Origin: Skermanella aerolata KACC 11604
GTDB taxonomy: Bacteria; Pseudomonadota; Alphaproteobacteria; Azospirillales; Azospirillaceae
Assembly (NCBI RefSeq): GCF_000936425.1
Contig: NZ_AVFK01000003.1
Location: 186,001-250,000 of the forward strand
Direction: 5' to 3'
Length of the DNA stretch: 64,000 nt
In this document: positions 52,845 to 62,182 of the stretch, in pieces
Position numbering within the stretch: the stretch's first letter is position 1
Layout: the number at the start of each line of letters is the position of its first letter
The notes under the pieces: model-generated
Told to the model about the DNA's origin: nothing
What the model saw: the letters and a program-made list of their open reading frames with translations, nothing else
Database searches by the model: none
Program-made: the position numbers and the translations under genes

Positions 52845-53761
52845 CGGGTCCCAAGGCCGAAGCCGTCTTCGGCATCGATCTCGGCGGTACCAAGCTCCAT
52901 ACCGCGCTGGCTGACCGCGACGGCGCCATCCTGGCGGAAAGGGTCGAGCCGACCGACCGCAGGGGCGGGCTGGACGTCATAGCCCAGATCGATGCGGCGC
53001 TGAAGCATCTGGCGGAAGAGGCCGGCATCGCCCCTCAGTCCGTCCGCCTTGGCGTCATGGGCTGCCCCGGTGTGCTGCAACCGCAGACCGGCAGCGTCGC
53101 GGTCGCGCCGAACATCCCCGGCTTCGACCGGATGGACGTGCTGCGCGAGCTTGAAGCCTGCCTGCGCCTGCCGATGACCGTCGAGAACGACGTCAACCTC
53201 GCGGCGGAGGGAGAGCTTTGGCGGGGCCGCCGATCCGCTAACTTCGTTTTCGTGGCGCATGGTACCGGCATCGGCATGGGCATCGTCGCCAACGGCGCTC
53301 TCGTGCGGGGCCACAAGGGGGCGGCAGGCGAGATCGCCTATCTGCCGCTGGGCGGCGATCCCTTTGATCCGAAGGGATTCCGTCTCGGCACCCTGGAAAC
53401 CGCGATCGGCAGCGCCGCCATCGTGCATCGCTTCACCGCGCATGGCGGCAGGGCCGACGCAACCGTGCGCAACATCTTTGATGCCCTGCGCGACGGCGAT
53501 GCTGCCGCCGATCTCGCCTTGGACGAGACGGCCGCCATCCTTGCCCAAGCCGTTGCGGCGGTCGCATCGGTGCTCGATCCCGAAGTCGTCATAACCGGCG
53601 GCAGCATCGGGGCGCGGCGCGAACTGATCGCGCGGGTGCGCGTGCATCTGGCGCGCTGCATGCCGATGCCGCCGCCGGTCGAGATCAGCGCGCTCGGCGA
53701 CCGCGCCGCCGTCGTCGGTGCGCTGGGCGTGGCGTTGCGCCGGCTCGGAGAACAGGCATGA
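52841..53761 (+). CDS. ROK-family sugar kinase (glucokinase or amino-sugar kinase)
   Basis: The 306-residue protein has the phosphate loop FGIDLGGTKLHTALAD, the catalytic region VENDVNLAAEGE and GIGMGIVANGALVRGHKGAAGEIAYLPLGG. The usual ROK zinc cysteines (CxCGxxGC) are missing, as in some glucokinase-like members. ROK kinases phosphorylate glucose, GlcNAc, GlcN or ManNAc. It overlaps both neighbours by 4 bp, and because NagB follows, its product is probably glucosamine 6-phosphate. Confidence 0.88.
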   Translation: MTGPKAEAVFGIDLGGTKLHTALADRDGAILAERVEPTDRRGGLDVIAQIDAALKHLAEEAGIAPQSVRLGVMGCPGVLQPQTGSVAVAPNIPGFDRMDVLRELEACLRLPMTVENDVNLAAEGELWRGRRSANFVFVAHGTGIGMGIVANGALVRGHKGAAGEIAYLPLGGDPFDPKGFRLGTLETAIGSAAIVHRFTAHGGRADATVRNIFDALRDGDAAADLALDETAAILAQAVAAVASVLDPEVVITGGSIGARRELIARVRVHLARCMPMPPPVEISALGDRAAVVGALGVALRRLGEQA

Positions 53762-54507
53762 GCCCCGGTCCCCGGCTCGTCGTCCTCGACGAAGCCGATG
53801 CCGTAGCGGACCATGCGGCGGCGCATATCGTGGGCAAGCTGGCGCCCAAGCCGGACCTCGTCCTGGGCCTGCCGACGGGTGAGACGCCACGCGGCATCTA
53901 TGCTCGGCTGGCGGGAGCATACCGCACGGGCGAGGTTTCGTTCGCGCGGGCGTCCAGCTTCAACCTGGATGAATACCAGGGTCTGCCGCCCGACCATCCG
54001 GCGTCCTACCACGCCTATATGCGCGAGATGCTGTTCCGGTACGTCGATATCGACCCGGCGCGGACCCATCTCCCCGACGGGCTGGCCAGCGACGCGACGG
54101 CGGAAGGGCGGCGCTACGAGAAAGCCATCGCGGAGGCCGGCGGCATAGGCCTGATGGTGCTGGGGATCGGCGGCAACGGCCATATCGGCTTCAACGAGCC
54201 GGGCTCGCCGTTCGACTCCCGCACCCGCGCCGTCCGGCTGACGGAAGCGACGCGAGAAGCGAACAGGCGCAGTTTTCCGGAGGGCGAGACGGTACCGGAG
54301 TTTGCGATCACCATGGGCATCGCCACCATCCTCGAGGCCCGCGAGATCCTGCTGGTCGCGACCGGTCCCATCAAGGCGGAAGCGCTGGCCGCCGCCTTGA
54401 CCGGGCCGGAAACACTGCGATGCCCCGCCTCCGTCCTCCGCCGCCATCCCGCCGTGACGATCGTCTGCGACACGGCGGCGGCGGCCGGAATCAGGCTCCG
54501 GGCCTGA
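53758..54507 (+). CDS. nagB: glucosamine-6-phosphate deaminase-like protein
   Basis: The 249-residue protein has GLPTGETPRGIYARL, the catalytic-base region SFNLDEYQGLPPDHPASYH, and GIGGNGHIGFNEPGSPFDSRTR with the active His and Glu. It turns glucosamine 6-phosphate into fructose 6-phosphate and ammonia. The length and motifs match NagB well, although related deglycases of the same fold act on other amino-sugar phosphates. It is last in the operon and converges on a binding-protein gene 4 bp away. Confidence 0.9.
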   Translation: MSPGPRLVVLDEADAVADHAAAHIVGKLAPKPDLVLGLPTGETPRGIYARLAGAYRTGEVSFARASSFNLDEYQGLPPDHPASYHAYMREMLFRYVDIDPARTHLPDGLASDATAEGRRYEKAIAEAGGIGLMVLGIGGNGHIGFNEPGSPFDSRTRAVRLTEATREANRRSFPEGETVPEFAITMGIATILEAREILLVATGPIKAEALAAALTGPETLRCPASVLRRHPAVTIVCDTAAAAGIRLRA

Positions 54508-54511
54508 CGGG

Positions 54512-56035
54512 TCAGTCCGTCAGGTTGATTTCCGACAGCCTGATCTCGCTGTTGGTCTTCAAGGTCGGGCGCCAGCCTTCGACGCGCTTGCCGACGCGGG
54601 TGTAGCCGATCATGTGATACATCGGCACATCCGCGATGACGTCGTCGTGGACCTTGGCGAAGACTGTTTGAAACAGCTTGGCCCGTTCGTCGCCGGTGGC
54701 GCTCATCGCCTGCCTCATGACCTTGTCGACCTCGGCGTCGGCGATGGTCGAGTACTGGCCGTTGCTGGAGTACATCACCGGTGCCGTAAATCCGGCATCG
54801 CCGGTGTTGTTGTCGTGCTGCTGCTGGAACAGCGTCGGCCCGCGCTCCGCCGGGAACGGCTTGTCCAGGTAGCGCACCCAGTCGGCGGCTTCCAGTTGGA
54901 CCATGGTCATGTTGAAGCCGGCTTCCTCCCACATGCCCATCATCGCTTCCAGCGATTCGGCGGAGTTGGGGAAGAAACCGTTGCGGGCGATCAGCTTGAT
55001 CTCCTTGTCAACCGGCACCCCGTCCTTGCGGGCATCGGCAAGAAGCTGCTTGGCGCGCTGCGGGTCGTAGGTCCAGGGCTTGATGTCGGGGTTGTGCCCG
55101 CGCACGCCGGGAGCGACCATCTGCGACGCCCGGATCACGTCGTCGCCGAACAGGGCGCTGCCAAGAGCGTCCCAGTCGATCGCGCGGTTGAGCGCTTCGC
55201 GGACCCGTTTGTCGTCCAGCGGCGGCATCTGCGCATCGATCCGCATCCGGGTCGTCTCGGAGTTGAGGTAGGCGAAATCGGTGGCGGGGTTGGTCGCATC
55301 CTGAACGGCAATGGTCGGCGTCAGGTCGGCCTCCCCGGTCGAAACCATGGCGGCGCGGATCGCGGATTCCGGCCGCCAGACGAAGGTCGTCTTCTTCACC
55401 TCGGCCGGCTTGCCCCAGTAGCCGTCGAACCACGTAAGGACCACCCGTTCCGGCGAGGCGCTGCCGAGCTTATAGGGGCCGGTGCCGACGGGCGTATTGG
55501 TCTCCTTGTCCAGCGGCAGCTTGGGCGAGACGATCTGGACGGTGCCCATCAAGGTCGGCAGGATCGGGATCGGGATGTCGGACTTGATCTCGACCGTGTG
55601 TGCATCGACGGTTTTCGGCGTCAGCTTGATGTCGCCGAACTTGGATCGGCTGTCGCAGGTCATGTTCCTGTTCATCAGCCGGTTGACCGTGTGGACCACG
55701 GCGTCGGCGTTGAAGTCTGAGCCGTCCTGGAACTTGACGCCGTCGCGCAGCTTGAACCGCCATGTCAGGTCGTCCACCTGCTCCCAGCTCGTCGCCAGAT
55801 AGGGTGTTACGGTGCCTTCCTCCGCCTGGATGTCGGTCAGCGTCTCGGTGATGTTCATGTTGATGATGCGGCCGATGTCGTTGCGGATCGACCGGCAGGG
55901 CTCAAGGTTCGCCGGCTGCTCCGGCAGGACGACGGTAATCTCGCCCTTGTTGGCGGCAAGCGCCGTGCCGGAGACGGTCGCCATAAGTGACAGCGCTACC
56001 AATCCGGTGATGCCGGTAAGTGCCTTGTTGGTCAT
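54512..56035 (-). CDS. family 5 ABC substrate-binding protein, second paralog
   Basis: The 507-residue protein has a signal peptide (ending TALAANKGE) and the family 5 pattern VVLPEQPANLEPCRS, TWRFKLRDGVKFQDGSDFNADAV, TGPYKLGSASPERVVLTWFDGYWG and LNRAIDWDAL. It is clearly paralogous to the first gene of the same operon (62183-63697), matching block by block. It is last in the run, 63 bp after the dehydratase-like gene and separated from it by a strong hairpin. It probably feeds the same permease with a different or related ligand. Confidence 0.92.
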   Translation of the reverse strand: MTNKALTGITGLVALSLMATVSGTALAANKGEITVVLPEQPANLEPCRSIRNDIGRIINMNITETLTDIQAEEGTVTPYLATSWEQVDDLTWRFKLRDGVKFQDGSDFNADAVVHTVNRLMNRNMTCDSRSKFGDIKLTPKTVDAHTVEIKSDIPIPILPTLMGTVQIVSPKLPLDKETNTPVGTGPYKLGSASPERVVLTWFDGYWGKPAEVKKTTFVWRPESAIRAAMVSTGEADLTPTIAVQDATNPATDFAYLNSETTRMRIDAQMPPLDDKRVREALNRAIDWDALGSALFGDDVIRASQMVAPGVRGHNPDIKPWTYDPQRAKQLLADARKDGVPVDKEIKLIARNGFFPNSAESLEAMMGMWEEAGFNMTMVQLEAADWVRYLDKPFPAERGPTLFQQQHDNNTGDAGFTAPVMYSSNGQYSTIADAEVDKVMRQAMSATGDERAKLFQTVFAKVHDDVIADVPMYHMIGYTRVGKRVEGWRPTLKTNSEIRLSEINLTD

Positions 56036-56062
56036 TTTTCCTCCCTTTCTTTTTTGCCGTTT

Positions 56063-56091
56063 CCCCTGCCGTCCCGATGGGACGGCAGGGG
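56063..56091. repeat. perfect 13-bp stem with 3-base loop between two operon genes
   Basis: CCCCTGCCGTCCC (56063-56075) and its exact complement (56079-56091) flank GAT. On the minus strand it lies right after the dehydratase-like stop and is followed by A-rich, not T-rich, sequence. It is therefore unlikely to be a terminator for this operon. Such hairpins often protect the 3' end of the upstream message or change the dose of the next gene. Confidence 0.7.
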
Positions 56092-56098
56092 AGAGAGT

Positions 56099-57031
56099 TC
56101 AACGAGCCCCGGAGGACCCGAGCCGCTTCAGCCCGTTCGCCTCGACGAACTCGGCCAGCATCTTCGACTGGGTGTCCGTCAGCGGCCAAGCCGACGGCGG
56201 ACGGGTCTGGCCGCAGTCGTGGCCGAGCAGACGCAGGGCGGCCTTGACGCCCGTCACGTTGGTCCCGTTCATCTCCTGCGCGCGGATGTCCTCGAACGCC
56301 CGCATGCCGGCGATCAGGCGCCGTGCCTCGGCATAGTCGCCGCGTTCAAGCGCCGCGTGGATCGCCACCGACCGTTCGGGCCAGACGTTGATCAGGCCCG
56401 ACGTGAAGCCTCTTGCGCCGACGGCGTAGAGCGGCGGCGCCCAGACCTCCGCCAGACCGCCGACCCAGACGATATCCGGGTCGCAGGCCGCCATTGCCTC
56501 GGCCAGCTTCAGCGGGTTCGGCGTCGCCCATTTGACGCCGACGACGCCGTCGACCGCGCAGAGATCCGCGATGCTCTTGACGCCGATGGCGTCATTCCGC
56601 AGGTAGATCACCAGCGGCAGGCCGCCGGACGCATCCGAGACGCGCCTGACGTATTCGACCACGCCGCGCGGAGCCACGAAGGGATCGGGCGGCTGGTGGA
56701 TCATCAGCGCGTCGGCGCCGGCTTCCGCCGACGCCTTGGCGAGACGGCAGGCGTCCCGGATGCCCCGGCCGACGCCCGCGATCAGCGGCACGCGCCCGTC
56801 GATGTGGCGGGCGCTGGCATGCACCATCGTCTCCGCCTCGTCCGAGGTCAGGGCGTAGAACTCGCCGGTATTGCCGTTGGCGACCAGGATCTGGACGCCG
56901 GCCTCGATGGCGCGGTCGACGATCGGCGCTTGAAGCCCAGGCGCCAGCTCGTCGTCGCGGTCGAACGGCGTGACGAGGATCCCGGAGATCCCCGTCAGCG
57001 CCTGCTTCAGGTCATGCTTGCGCAGGCTCAC
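56099..57031 (-). CDS. DHDPS/NAL-family lyase or dehydratase of sugar-acid or hydroxyproline breakdown
   Basis: The 310-residue TIM-barrel enzyme begins [16 protein letters not shown]. It has [20 protein letters not shown] for the substrate-binding loop, a YLRN segment where the family tyrosine lies, and [10 protein letters not shown] with the Schiff-base lysine. Its start overlaps the stop of the aldehyde dehydrogenase gene. Known family enzymes that pair with 2,5-dioxovalerate dehydrogenase are 5-keto-4-deoxyglucarate dehydratase, L-2-keto-3-deoxyarabonate dehydratase and pyrroline-hydroxycarboxylate deaminase. All make 2,5-dioxovalerate. The sequence alone does not choose among them. Confidence 0.8.
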   Translation of the reverse strand: MSLRKHDLKQALTGISGILVTPFDRDDELAPGLQAPIVDRAIEAGVQILVANGNTGEFYALTSDEAETMVHASARHIDGRVPLIAGVGRGIRDACRLAKASAEAGADALMIHQPPDPFVAPRGVVEYVRRVSDASGGLPLVIYLRNDAIGVKSIADLCAVDGVVGVKWATPNPLKLAEAMAACDPDIVWVGGLAEVWAPPLYAVGARGFTSGLINVWPERSVAIHAALERGDYAEARRLIAGMRAFEDIRAQEMNGTNVTGVKAALRLLGHDCGQTRPPSAWPLTDTQSKMLAEFVEANGLKRLGSSGAR

Positions 57032-58593
57032 TTGCCGTCCGTCTTCCGCTGGATGCCGAACGGGTTCTCATCCGAAAGAGCCGGCGGCAGCAGATCGCCC
57101 GGTACGTCCTGGTACGAGACCGGACGCAGGAAGCGGGCGATCGCCAGACTGCCGACCGAGGTCGTGCGGCCGTCGGAGGTCGCCGGATAAGGACCACCAT
57201 GGACCATGGCGTGACCGACCTCGACGCCGGTGCCGAAGCCGTTGACCAGGACGCGGCCTGCCTTTTCCTCAAGCACCGGCATGAACCGGCGGGCGGCGTC
57301 ATGGTCCGAAGCTTCCAGATGAAGGGCGATGGTCAGCTGGCCTTCCAGCTTGTCGAGCACCCGTCCCAGGTCGTCGTTGTCCTTGCAGCGCACGATCAGG
57401 GAGGACGAACCGAAGACCTCTTCCTGGAGTTCGGGGTGCTTCAGGAAGTCTTCCGAGGTCGTGCTGAACAGGGCTGCCTGCCCCTGGAACCGCTCGCCGA
57501 CGGTGCCTTCTCCAAGCATCTTCACCTGCGAGTGCGACTTCAGGCGGGAAACGCCCTCACAATAGGCCTTGTGGATGCCGGGGGTCAGCATGGTCGCGGC
57601 GGGAGCCGAGGCCAAGGCCGCCTTGGCGCCCTCTACGAAGCCGTTGAGGCTGTCGCCGTCCACCGCCAGGATCAGGCCCGGATTGGTGCAGAACTGCCCA
57701 GCGCCCATCGTCAGAGCACCGACAAAGGCCTTGCCGATGGCTTCGCCACGGGCGGCCAGCGCACCGGGGAACAGCAGGACAGGGTTGATCGAGCTCATCT
57801 CGGCATAGACCGGGATCGGTTCCGGACGGGACGCCGCGATCTTCATCAGCGCAGTGCCGCCGGCCCGCGAGCCGGTGAAGCCGGCCGCCTTGATGCGGTG
57901 GTCGGCGACGAGGCCCTGACCGATCGACCGCCCGCTGTCGAACAGCAGCGAGAAGGTGCCCTCGGGCATCTCGCTTTCCTTGACGGCGCGCTGGACAGCG
58001 CGGCCGACCAGTTCGGACGTGCCGGGATGGGCCGAGTGCGCCTTGACGATCACCGGGCAGCCGGCAGCCAAAGCGGAGGCGGTGTCGCCGCCGGCGACCG
58101 AGAAGGCCAGCGGGAAGTTGGAAGCACCAAACACCGCGACCGGGCCGACGCCGATCTGGCGGAGACGGAGGTCGGGGCGTGGCAGGGGCGTGCGGTCCGG
58201 CATCGCCGGGTCGATCCGGGCGCCGATGAAGCCGCCGTCGCGAACGACATTGGCGAACAGCCGCAGCTGGCCGACGGTGCGGCCGCGCTCGCCCTCGATC
58301 CGGCCGCGCGGCAGGCCGCTTTCCTTGACGCAGCGCTCGATCAGCTCGTCGCCGATGTCGAGGATGTTCTGGGCAATGGCCTCGAGGAACTTCGCGCGGG
58401 CTTCAAGGCTGGTTTCCCGATAGGGGCGGAAGGCGGCGGCCGCAAGGGATGCTGCTTGTTCGAGGTCGTCGAGCGTGGCGCCGCCGAAACCGGGTTGCAG
58501 CTTTTCGCCGGTCGCGGCGTCGAGACCGAAGACTTCACCGTTGGTACCGCGGCGGGTCGAATGGCCGATCAGAAGTTCACCGGTGAGCGGCAT
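57028..58593 (-). CDS. 2,5-dioxovalerate (2-oxoglutarate semialdehyde) dehydrogenase
   Basis: The 521-residue aldehyde dehydrogenase shows the pattern of the sugar-acid type: [81 protein letters not shown] and the catalytic cysteine in [12 protein letters not shown]. Typical enzymes oxidise 2-oxoglutarate semialdehyde to 2-oxoglutarate with NADP+. It is coupled to the DHDPS-family gene, so together they would send a C5 or C6 acid or hydroxyproline into the TCA cycle. The start at [11 protein letters not shown] is 22 bp after the ABC ATPase gene. Confidence 0.9.
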   Translation of the reverse strand: MPLTGELLIGHSTRRGTNGEVFGLDAATGEKLQPGFGGATLDDLEQAASLAAAAFRPYRETSLEARAKFLEAIAQNILDIGDELIERCVKESGLPRGRIEGERGRTVGQLRLFANVVRDGGFIGARIDPAMPDRTPLPRPDLRLRQIGVGPVAVFGASNFPLAFSVAGGDTASALAAGCPVIVKAHSAHPGTSELVGRAVQRAVKESEMPEGTFSLLFDSGRSIGQGLVADHRIKAAGFTGSRAGGTALMKIAASRPEPIPVYAEMSSINPVLLFPGALAARGEAIGKAFVGALTMGAGQFCTNPGLILAVDGDSLNGFVEGAKAALASAPAATMLTPGIHKAYCEGVSRLKSHSQVKMLGEGTVGERFQGQAALFSTTSEDFLKHPELQEEVFGSSSLIVRCKDNDDLGRVLDKLEGQLTIALHLEASDHDAARRFMPVLEEKAGRVLVNGFGTGVEVGHAMVHGGPYPATSDGRTTSVGSLAIARFLRPVSYQDVPGDLLPPALSDENPFGIQRKTDGK

Positions 58594-58615
58594 GGGGGAT
58601 CTCCCTGAATCTGTT

Positions 58616-60274
58616 TCATGAAACGCGAACGCTCAACTGGCTCGCGGCGCCCGTCTCCCATTTGGGATGCGGTGTCGCATTCAACAGCGAACGCGTGTAA
58701 CTGTGCTGCGGGTTGGCGAAGAGTGCCTGGGTCGTGCCCTGTTCTACGATCTCGCCCTGCTTCATCACAATTATCCGGTCGGCGAAATGACGGACGATCG
58801 GCAGGTCGTGGGTGATGAAGATATAAGACAATCCCAATCGGGTCCTGAGATCGGCGAGCAGGTCGATTACCTGCGCCTGGATGGAAACATCTAGCGCCGA
58901 CACCGCTTCGTCGCAGACGATCAGTTCCGGATCGCTGGCAAGCGCCCGCGCTATGGCGATCCTCTGGCGCTGACCGCCGGAGAATTGGTGTATATGGCGG
59001 TTGGCATGCTCGGCTTTCAACCCTACCAGTTCGAGTAGTTCGACCACACGGTCGTTCCATTGCGCTTTCGGCAGGATGTCGCGGTGGATGCGGAGCGGTT
59101 CCGAGATGATCGAGCGGACGTCCATCCGGGGGTTCATCGACCCGTAGGGATCCTGGAACACCATCTGCATCTTGCGGCGGAGCTTCAGCAATTCCCGCTC
59201 GTTCATGCGGAAGATGTCGTCGCCCTTGTAGAGCGCCCGGCCCGATGTCGGCTCGTTCAGGCGGAGCAGGATGCGGGCGACGCTGGACTTGCCGGAACCG
59301 GACTCGCCGACGATGCCGACGGTTTCCCCCCGGTTGACCTGGAAGCTGATGTCGTTGACGGCGTGGACGTGCTTGGCGGCGCCGAACAGGCCGGTGCTCA
59401 TCGTGTAGCGCTTGACGATGTTCTCGACCTTCAGGATCGGTTCGCCGGCCACGGTGGCGGAGCGCCTGTGCCGGTCGGTGTCGTCGGCGTGGGGCAGGGC
59501 CGACAGAAGCTTTTGGGTGTATTCGTGCTGCGGGCGGGTGAAGACGGTCCTGGCCTCCCCCTCCTCCACGATCTGGCCGCCCTTCATCACCATGACGCGA
59601 TCGGCCATGGAGGCCGCGACTTCCAGGTCGTGGGTGATCAGGATCAGCGCCATGCCGTATTCGGCCTGGAGGTCGCGCAGCAAGTCGAGGATCTGAGCCT
59701 GGACGCTGACGTCCAGGGCGGTCGTCGGTTCGTCGGCGATGATGACCGAAGGCTGCAAGGCGATTGCCATCGCGATCATCACGCGCTGCCGCTGGCCGCC
59801 GGAGAACTGGTGCGGATACTGGTCCACCCTGTTCTCCGGATCAGGAATGCCGACCCGGCGGAGCAGATCGACGACGCGGCGCTTGGCGTCGGCGCCTGAC
59901 GCGACGCCGTGGGTCTCGAACACTTCCGCGATCTGACGGCCGATCGAGTGGACCGGGTTCAGGTAGGCGAGCGGGTCCTGGAAGATCATCGCGATCTTCC
60001 GGCCGTTGATGTCGCGCCGTTCCTCCTCCGTCATGGTCGCAAGGTCGCGGCCCTCAAAGAACATGCGGCCGGCGACGATATCGCCCGGCGGGGTGTCGAT
60101 CAGCCCCATGATGGCGCTGGTGCTGACGCTCTTGCCCGAGCCGCTTTCGCCCAGGATGCAGAGGGTTTCCGCATGGGAGACGTGGAAATCGACGGCGCTG
60201 ACGGCGCGGACCGGATCGCGGTCGGACAGGAAGTCCACCGTCAGGCCGCGTACTTCCAGGATGGGGCCGGTCAT
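58616..60274 (-). CDS. peptide-type ABC ATPase, DppD-DppF fusion
   Basis: The 552-residue protein carries two complete ATPase domains, each with Walker A GESGSGKS (first at about residue 40, second at about residue 320), the signature FSGGQRQR and Walker B ([24 protein letters not shown]). Note that the second Walker B has DEAVSALD instead of DEPTSALD, a common variant. The start at [15 protein letters not shown] overlaps the permease stop by 4 bp. It energises the DppBC-type permeases encoded upstream. Confidence 0.95.
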   Translation of the reverse strand: MTGPILEVRGLTVDFLSDRDPVRAVSAVDFHVSHAETLCILGESGSGKSVSTSAIMGLIDTPPGDIVAGRMFFEGRDLATMTEEERRDINGRKIAMIFQDPLAYLNPVHSIGRQIAEVFETHGVASGADAKRRVVDLLRRVGIPDPENRVDQYPHQFSGGQRQRVMIAMAIALQPSVIIADEPTTALDVSVQAQILDLLRDLQAEYGMALILITHDLEVAASMADRVMVMKGGQIVEEGEARTVFTRPQHEYTQKLLSALPHADDTDRHRRSATVAGEPILKVENIVKRYTMSTGLFGAAKHVHAVNDISFQVNRGETVGIVGESGSGKSSVARILLRLNEPTSGRALYKGDDIFRMNERELLKLRRKMQMVFQDPYGSMNPRMDVRSIISEPLRIHRDILPKAQWNDRVVELLELVGLKAEHANRHIHQFSGGQRQRIAIARALASDPELIVCDEAVSALDVSIQAQVIDLLADLRTRLGLSYIFITHDLPIVRHFADRIIVMKQGEIVEQGTTQALFANPQHSYTRSLLNATPHPKWETGAASQLSVRVS

Positions 60275-61209
60275 CGCGGAGCCCTCCGCAGGGTCTGGAG
60301 GCGCCACCGCTGCTGCGGATCGGCAACCGTCCTTGCCCAGCTCGACAAGAGGTTCAGGGAAAGCGTCGTCAGCAGGATAGCAAGTCCGGGCCAGAAAGCG
60401 ACCCACCACGCGTTCGCCAGATACCCGCGGCCGGTCGCGACCATGGCGCCCCAGGTGAACTGCGGCGGCTGGATGCCGAGGCCGAGGAAGCTGAGCGCCG
60501 ATTCGGCGAGGATGACCGAGGCGAAGTCGATGGCCGCGATGGTGATCAGAGTCGGCGCCACCAGCGGTGCGATATGGCTGAGCACGATGCGGAGCGACCC
60601 GGCGCCCATCGCCTTGGCGGCGCTGACGAACATCCGCTCGCGCAGTTCCAGCACCTCGGCGCGGGTGGTGCGCAGATATATGGGGATGCGGGTGATCGCC
60701 AGCACGATGATCAGGTTGGGGATGCTGGGACCCAGCGTGTAGAGGACGATCAGCGCCAGCAGCAGCGACGGGAAGCTCATGATGATGTCAGCCAGCCGCA
60801 GGATCACCTGGGAGTACCAGCGGTTGGAGTAGCCGGCGATCAGTCCCAGCGCGCCGCCGATCAGCATCGACGTGACGACGGCCGCCGCCGCGATGCCCAG
60901 CGTGTTCTGCGCGCCGACCACCAGGCGGGCCAGGATGCTGCGGCCGAGCGTGTCGGCCCCCAGCACATAGAGCCAGCCCTGTTCGAGCGAGAACGGCGCC
61001 ATGTTGCGCTGGCGCAAGCCCAGCTTGGTCGCCATGTCGCCGACCAGCATCGGGCCGAAGATCGCGGCGAAGATCAGGATCAGCAGGTAGATGGCGGAAA
61101 TCAGCGCCAGCTTGTCGTGGACGAGGTAGCCGAGCAGCACGCGGGCTTTGCCGGGCTCACGCCCGGATGGCTTCTGGGCCGCCTTCAGGTCTGTCGGGAT
61201 CACTGTCAT
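60271..61209 (-). CDS. peptide-type ABC permease, DppC family
   Basis: The 312-residue protein starts at MTVIPTDLKAAQKPSGRE, overlapping the DppB stop (ATGA). It has six helices, the family N-domain segment LEQGWLYVLGADTLGRSILARLVVGAQ and the EAA-like loop VSAAKAMGAGSLRIVLSHIAPLVAP. It forms the channel with the DppB partner. Confidence 0.93.
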   Translation of the reverse strand: MTVIPTDLKAAQKPSGREPGKARVLLGYLVHDKLALISAIYLLILIFAAIFGPMLVGDMATKLGLRQRNMAPFSLEQGWLYVLGADTLGRSILARLVVGAQNTLGIAAAAVVTSMLIGGALGLIAGYSNRWYSQVILRLADIIMSFPSLLLALIVLYTLGPSIPNLIIVLAITRIPIYLRTTRAEVLELRERMFVSAAKAMGAGSLRIVLSHIAPLVAPTLITIAAIDFASVILAESALSFLGLGIQPPQFTWGAMVATGRGYLANAWWVAFWPGLAILLTTLSLNLLSSWARTVADPQQRWRLQTLRRAPR

Positions 61210-62129
61210 GACGTCTGATACCGAATGCGCGGATCGAGCACGGCATAGAGGATGTCGATCGCGATGTTCAGGATGAAGATGGCGCAGGCCGTGACCAGCA
61301 CGGTCGATTGCACCACCGCGAAATCGCGCTGGATGATGGCGTCTATCATCAGCTTGCCGATGCCGGGCCAGCCGAAGACGGATTCGACCACCACGGCGCC
61401 GTTGACCAGGCTGGTGGCAAGGTCGCCCGCGACCGTGATGACCGGCAGCAGCGAGTTGCGGAGCGCGTGGCTGAAGATGATCTTCTGCCGCCGTACGCCC
61501 TTGGCTCGCGCCGTCTTGACGTAGGGCGACGACAGCGCGCCGATCATCGTGCCGCGCACCACCTGGACCAGCAGCCCGAACGGCCGCAGCATCAGGACGC
61601 CGATCGGCATGATCCAGTGGGCGGCGGAGCCGGTGCCCGATGTCGGCAGCAGGTCCAGGCTGACCGCGAAGACGAGGATGCCGACGATGGCGACCCAGAA
61701 ATCCGGGGCGCTGGCGCCCGCCAGCGACACGAGGCTGGCGAAGCGGTCGAACAGGCTGCCCGGCTTGGCGGCTGCCAGCGATCCGACCACCAGCGCCAGC
61801 GCTCCCGCCAGGAAGATCGCCATCACGGCAAGCTTCAGCGTCTGTGGAAACGCTTCCAGCGCCACTTCCATCGCCGAGCGGTTCTGGCGCAGCGACTCCC
61901 CGAAATCCAGGTGCAGGAGATCGCCCAGATAGTTGAAGAACTGGATGTAGAGAGGCTGGTCGAAGCCGTGAAGTGCCGAGAAGGCCTCCCGCGCCTGGGG
62001 TGTGGCGTCGAGAGGCAGGAAGAGATACGAGGGGTCGCCGGTCAGCCGCGTCAGGAAGAAGACGAGGACCAGCAATCCCAGGACGGAAACGACGCTGTGG
62101 AGGGCGCGTTTTCCCAGATAGCCGAACAT
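61206..62129 (-). CDS. peptide-type ABC permease, DppB family
   Basis: The 307-residue protein begins MFGYLGKRALHSVVSVLGLLVLVFFLTRLTGDPS, the standard DppB start with its first helix. It contains the EAA loop TARAKGVRRQKIIFSHALRNSLLPVITV and ends with DILYAVLDPRIRY. It lies 53 bp after the first binding-protein gene. Confidence 0.93.
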   Translation of the reverse strand: MFGYLGKRALHSVVSVLGLLVLVFFLTRLTGDPSYLFLPLDATPQAREAFSALHGFDQPLYIQFFNYLGDLLHLDFGESLRQNRSAMEVALEAFPQTLKLAVMAIFLAGALALVVGSLAAAKPGSLFDRFASLVSLAGASAPDFWVAIVGILVFAVSLDLLPTSGTGSAAHWIMPIGVLMLRPFGLLVQVVRGTMIGALSSPYVKTARAKGVRRQKIIFSHALRNSLLPVITVAGDLATSLVNGAVVVESVFGWPGIGKLMIDAIIQRDFAVVQSTVLVTACAIFILNIAIDILYAVLDPRIRYQTS

Positions 62130-62182
62130 CCGTTTTCCCTTTCAGAAACAAGCTCGGAAATGGGCGTTGTCAGTGCCGGGGC

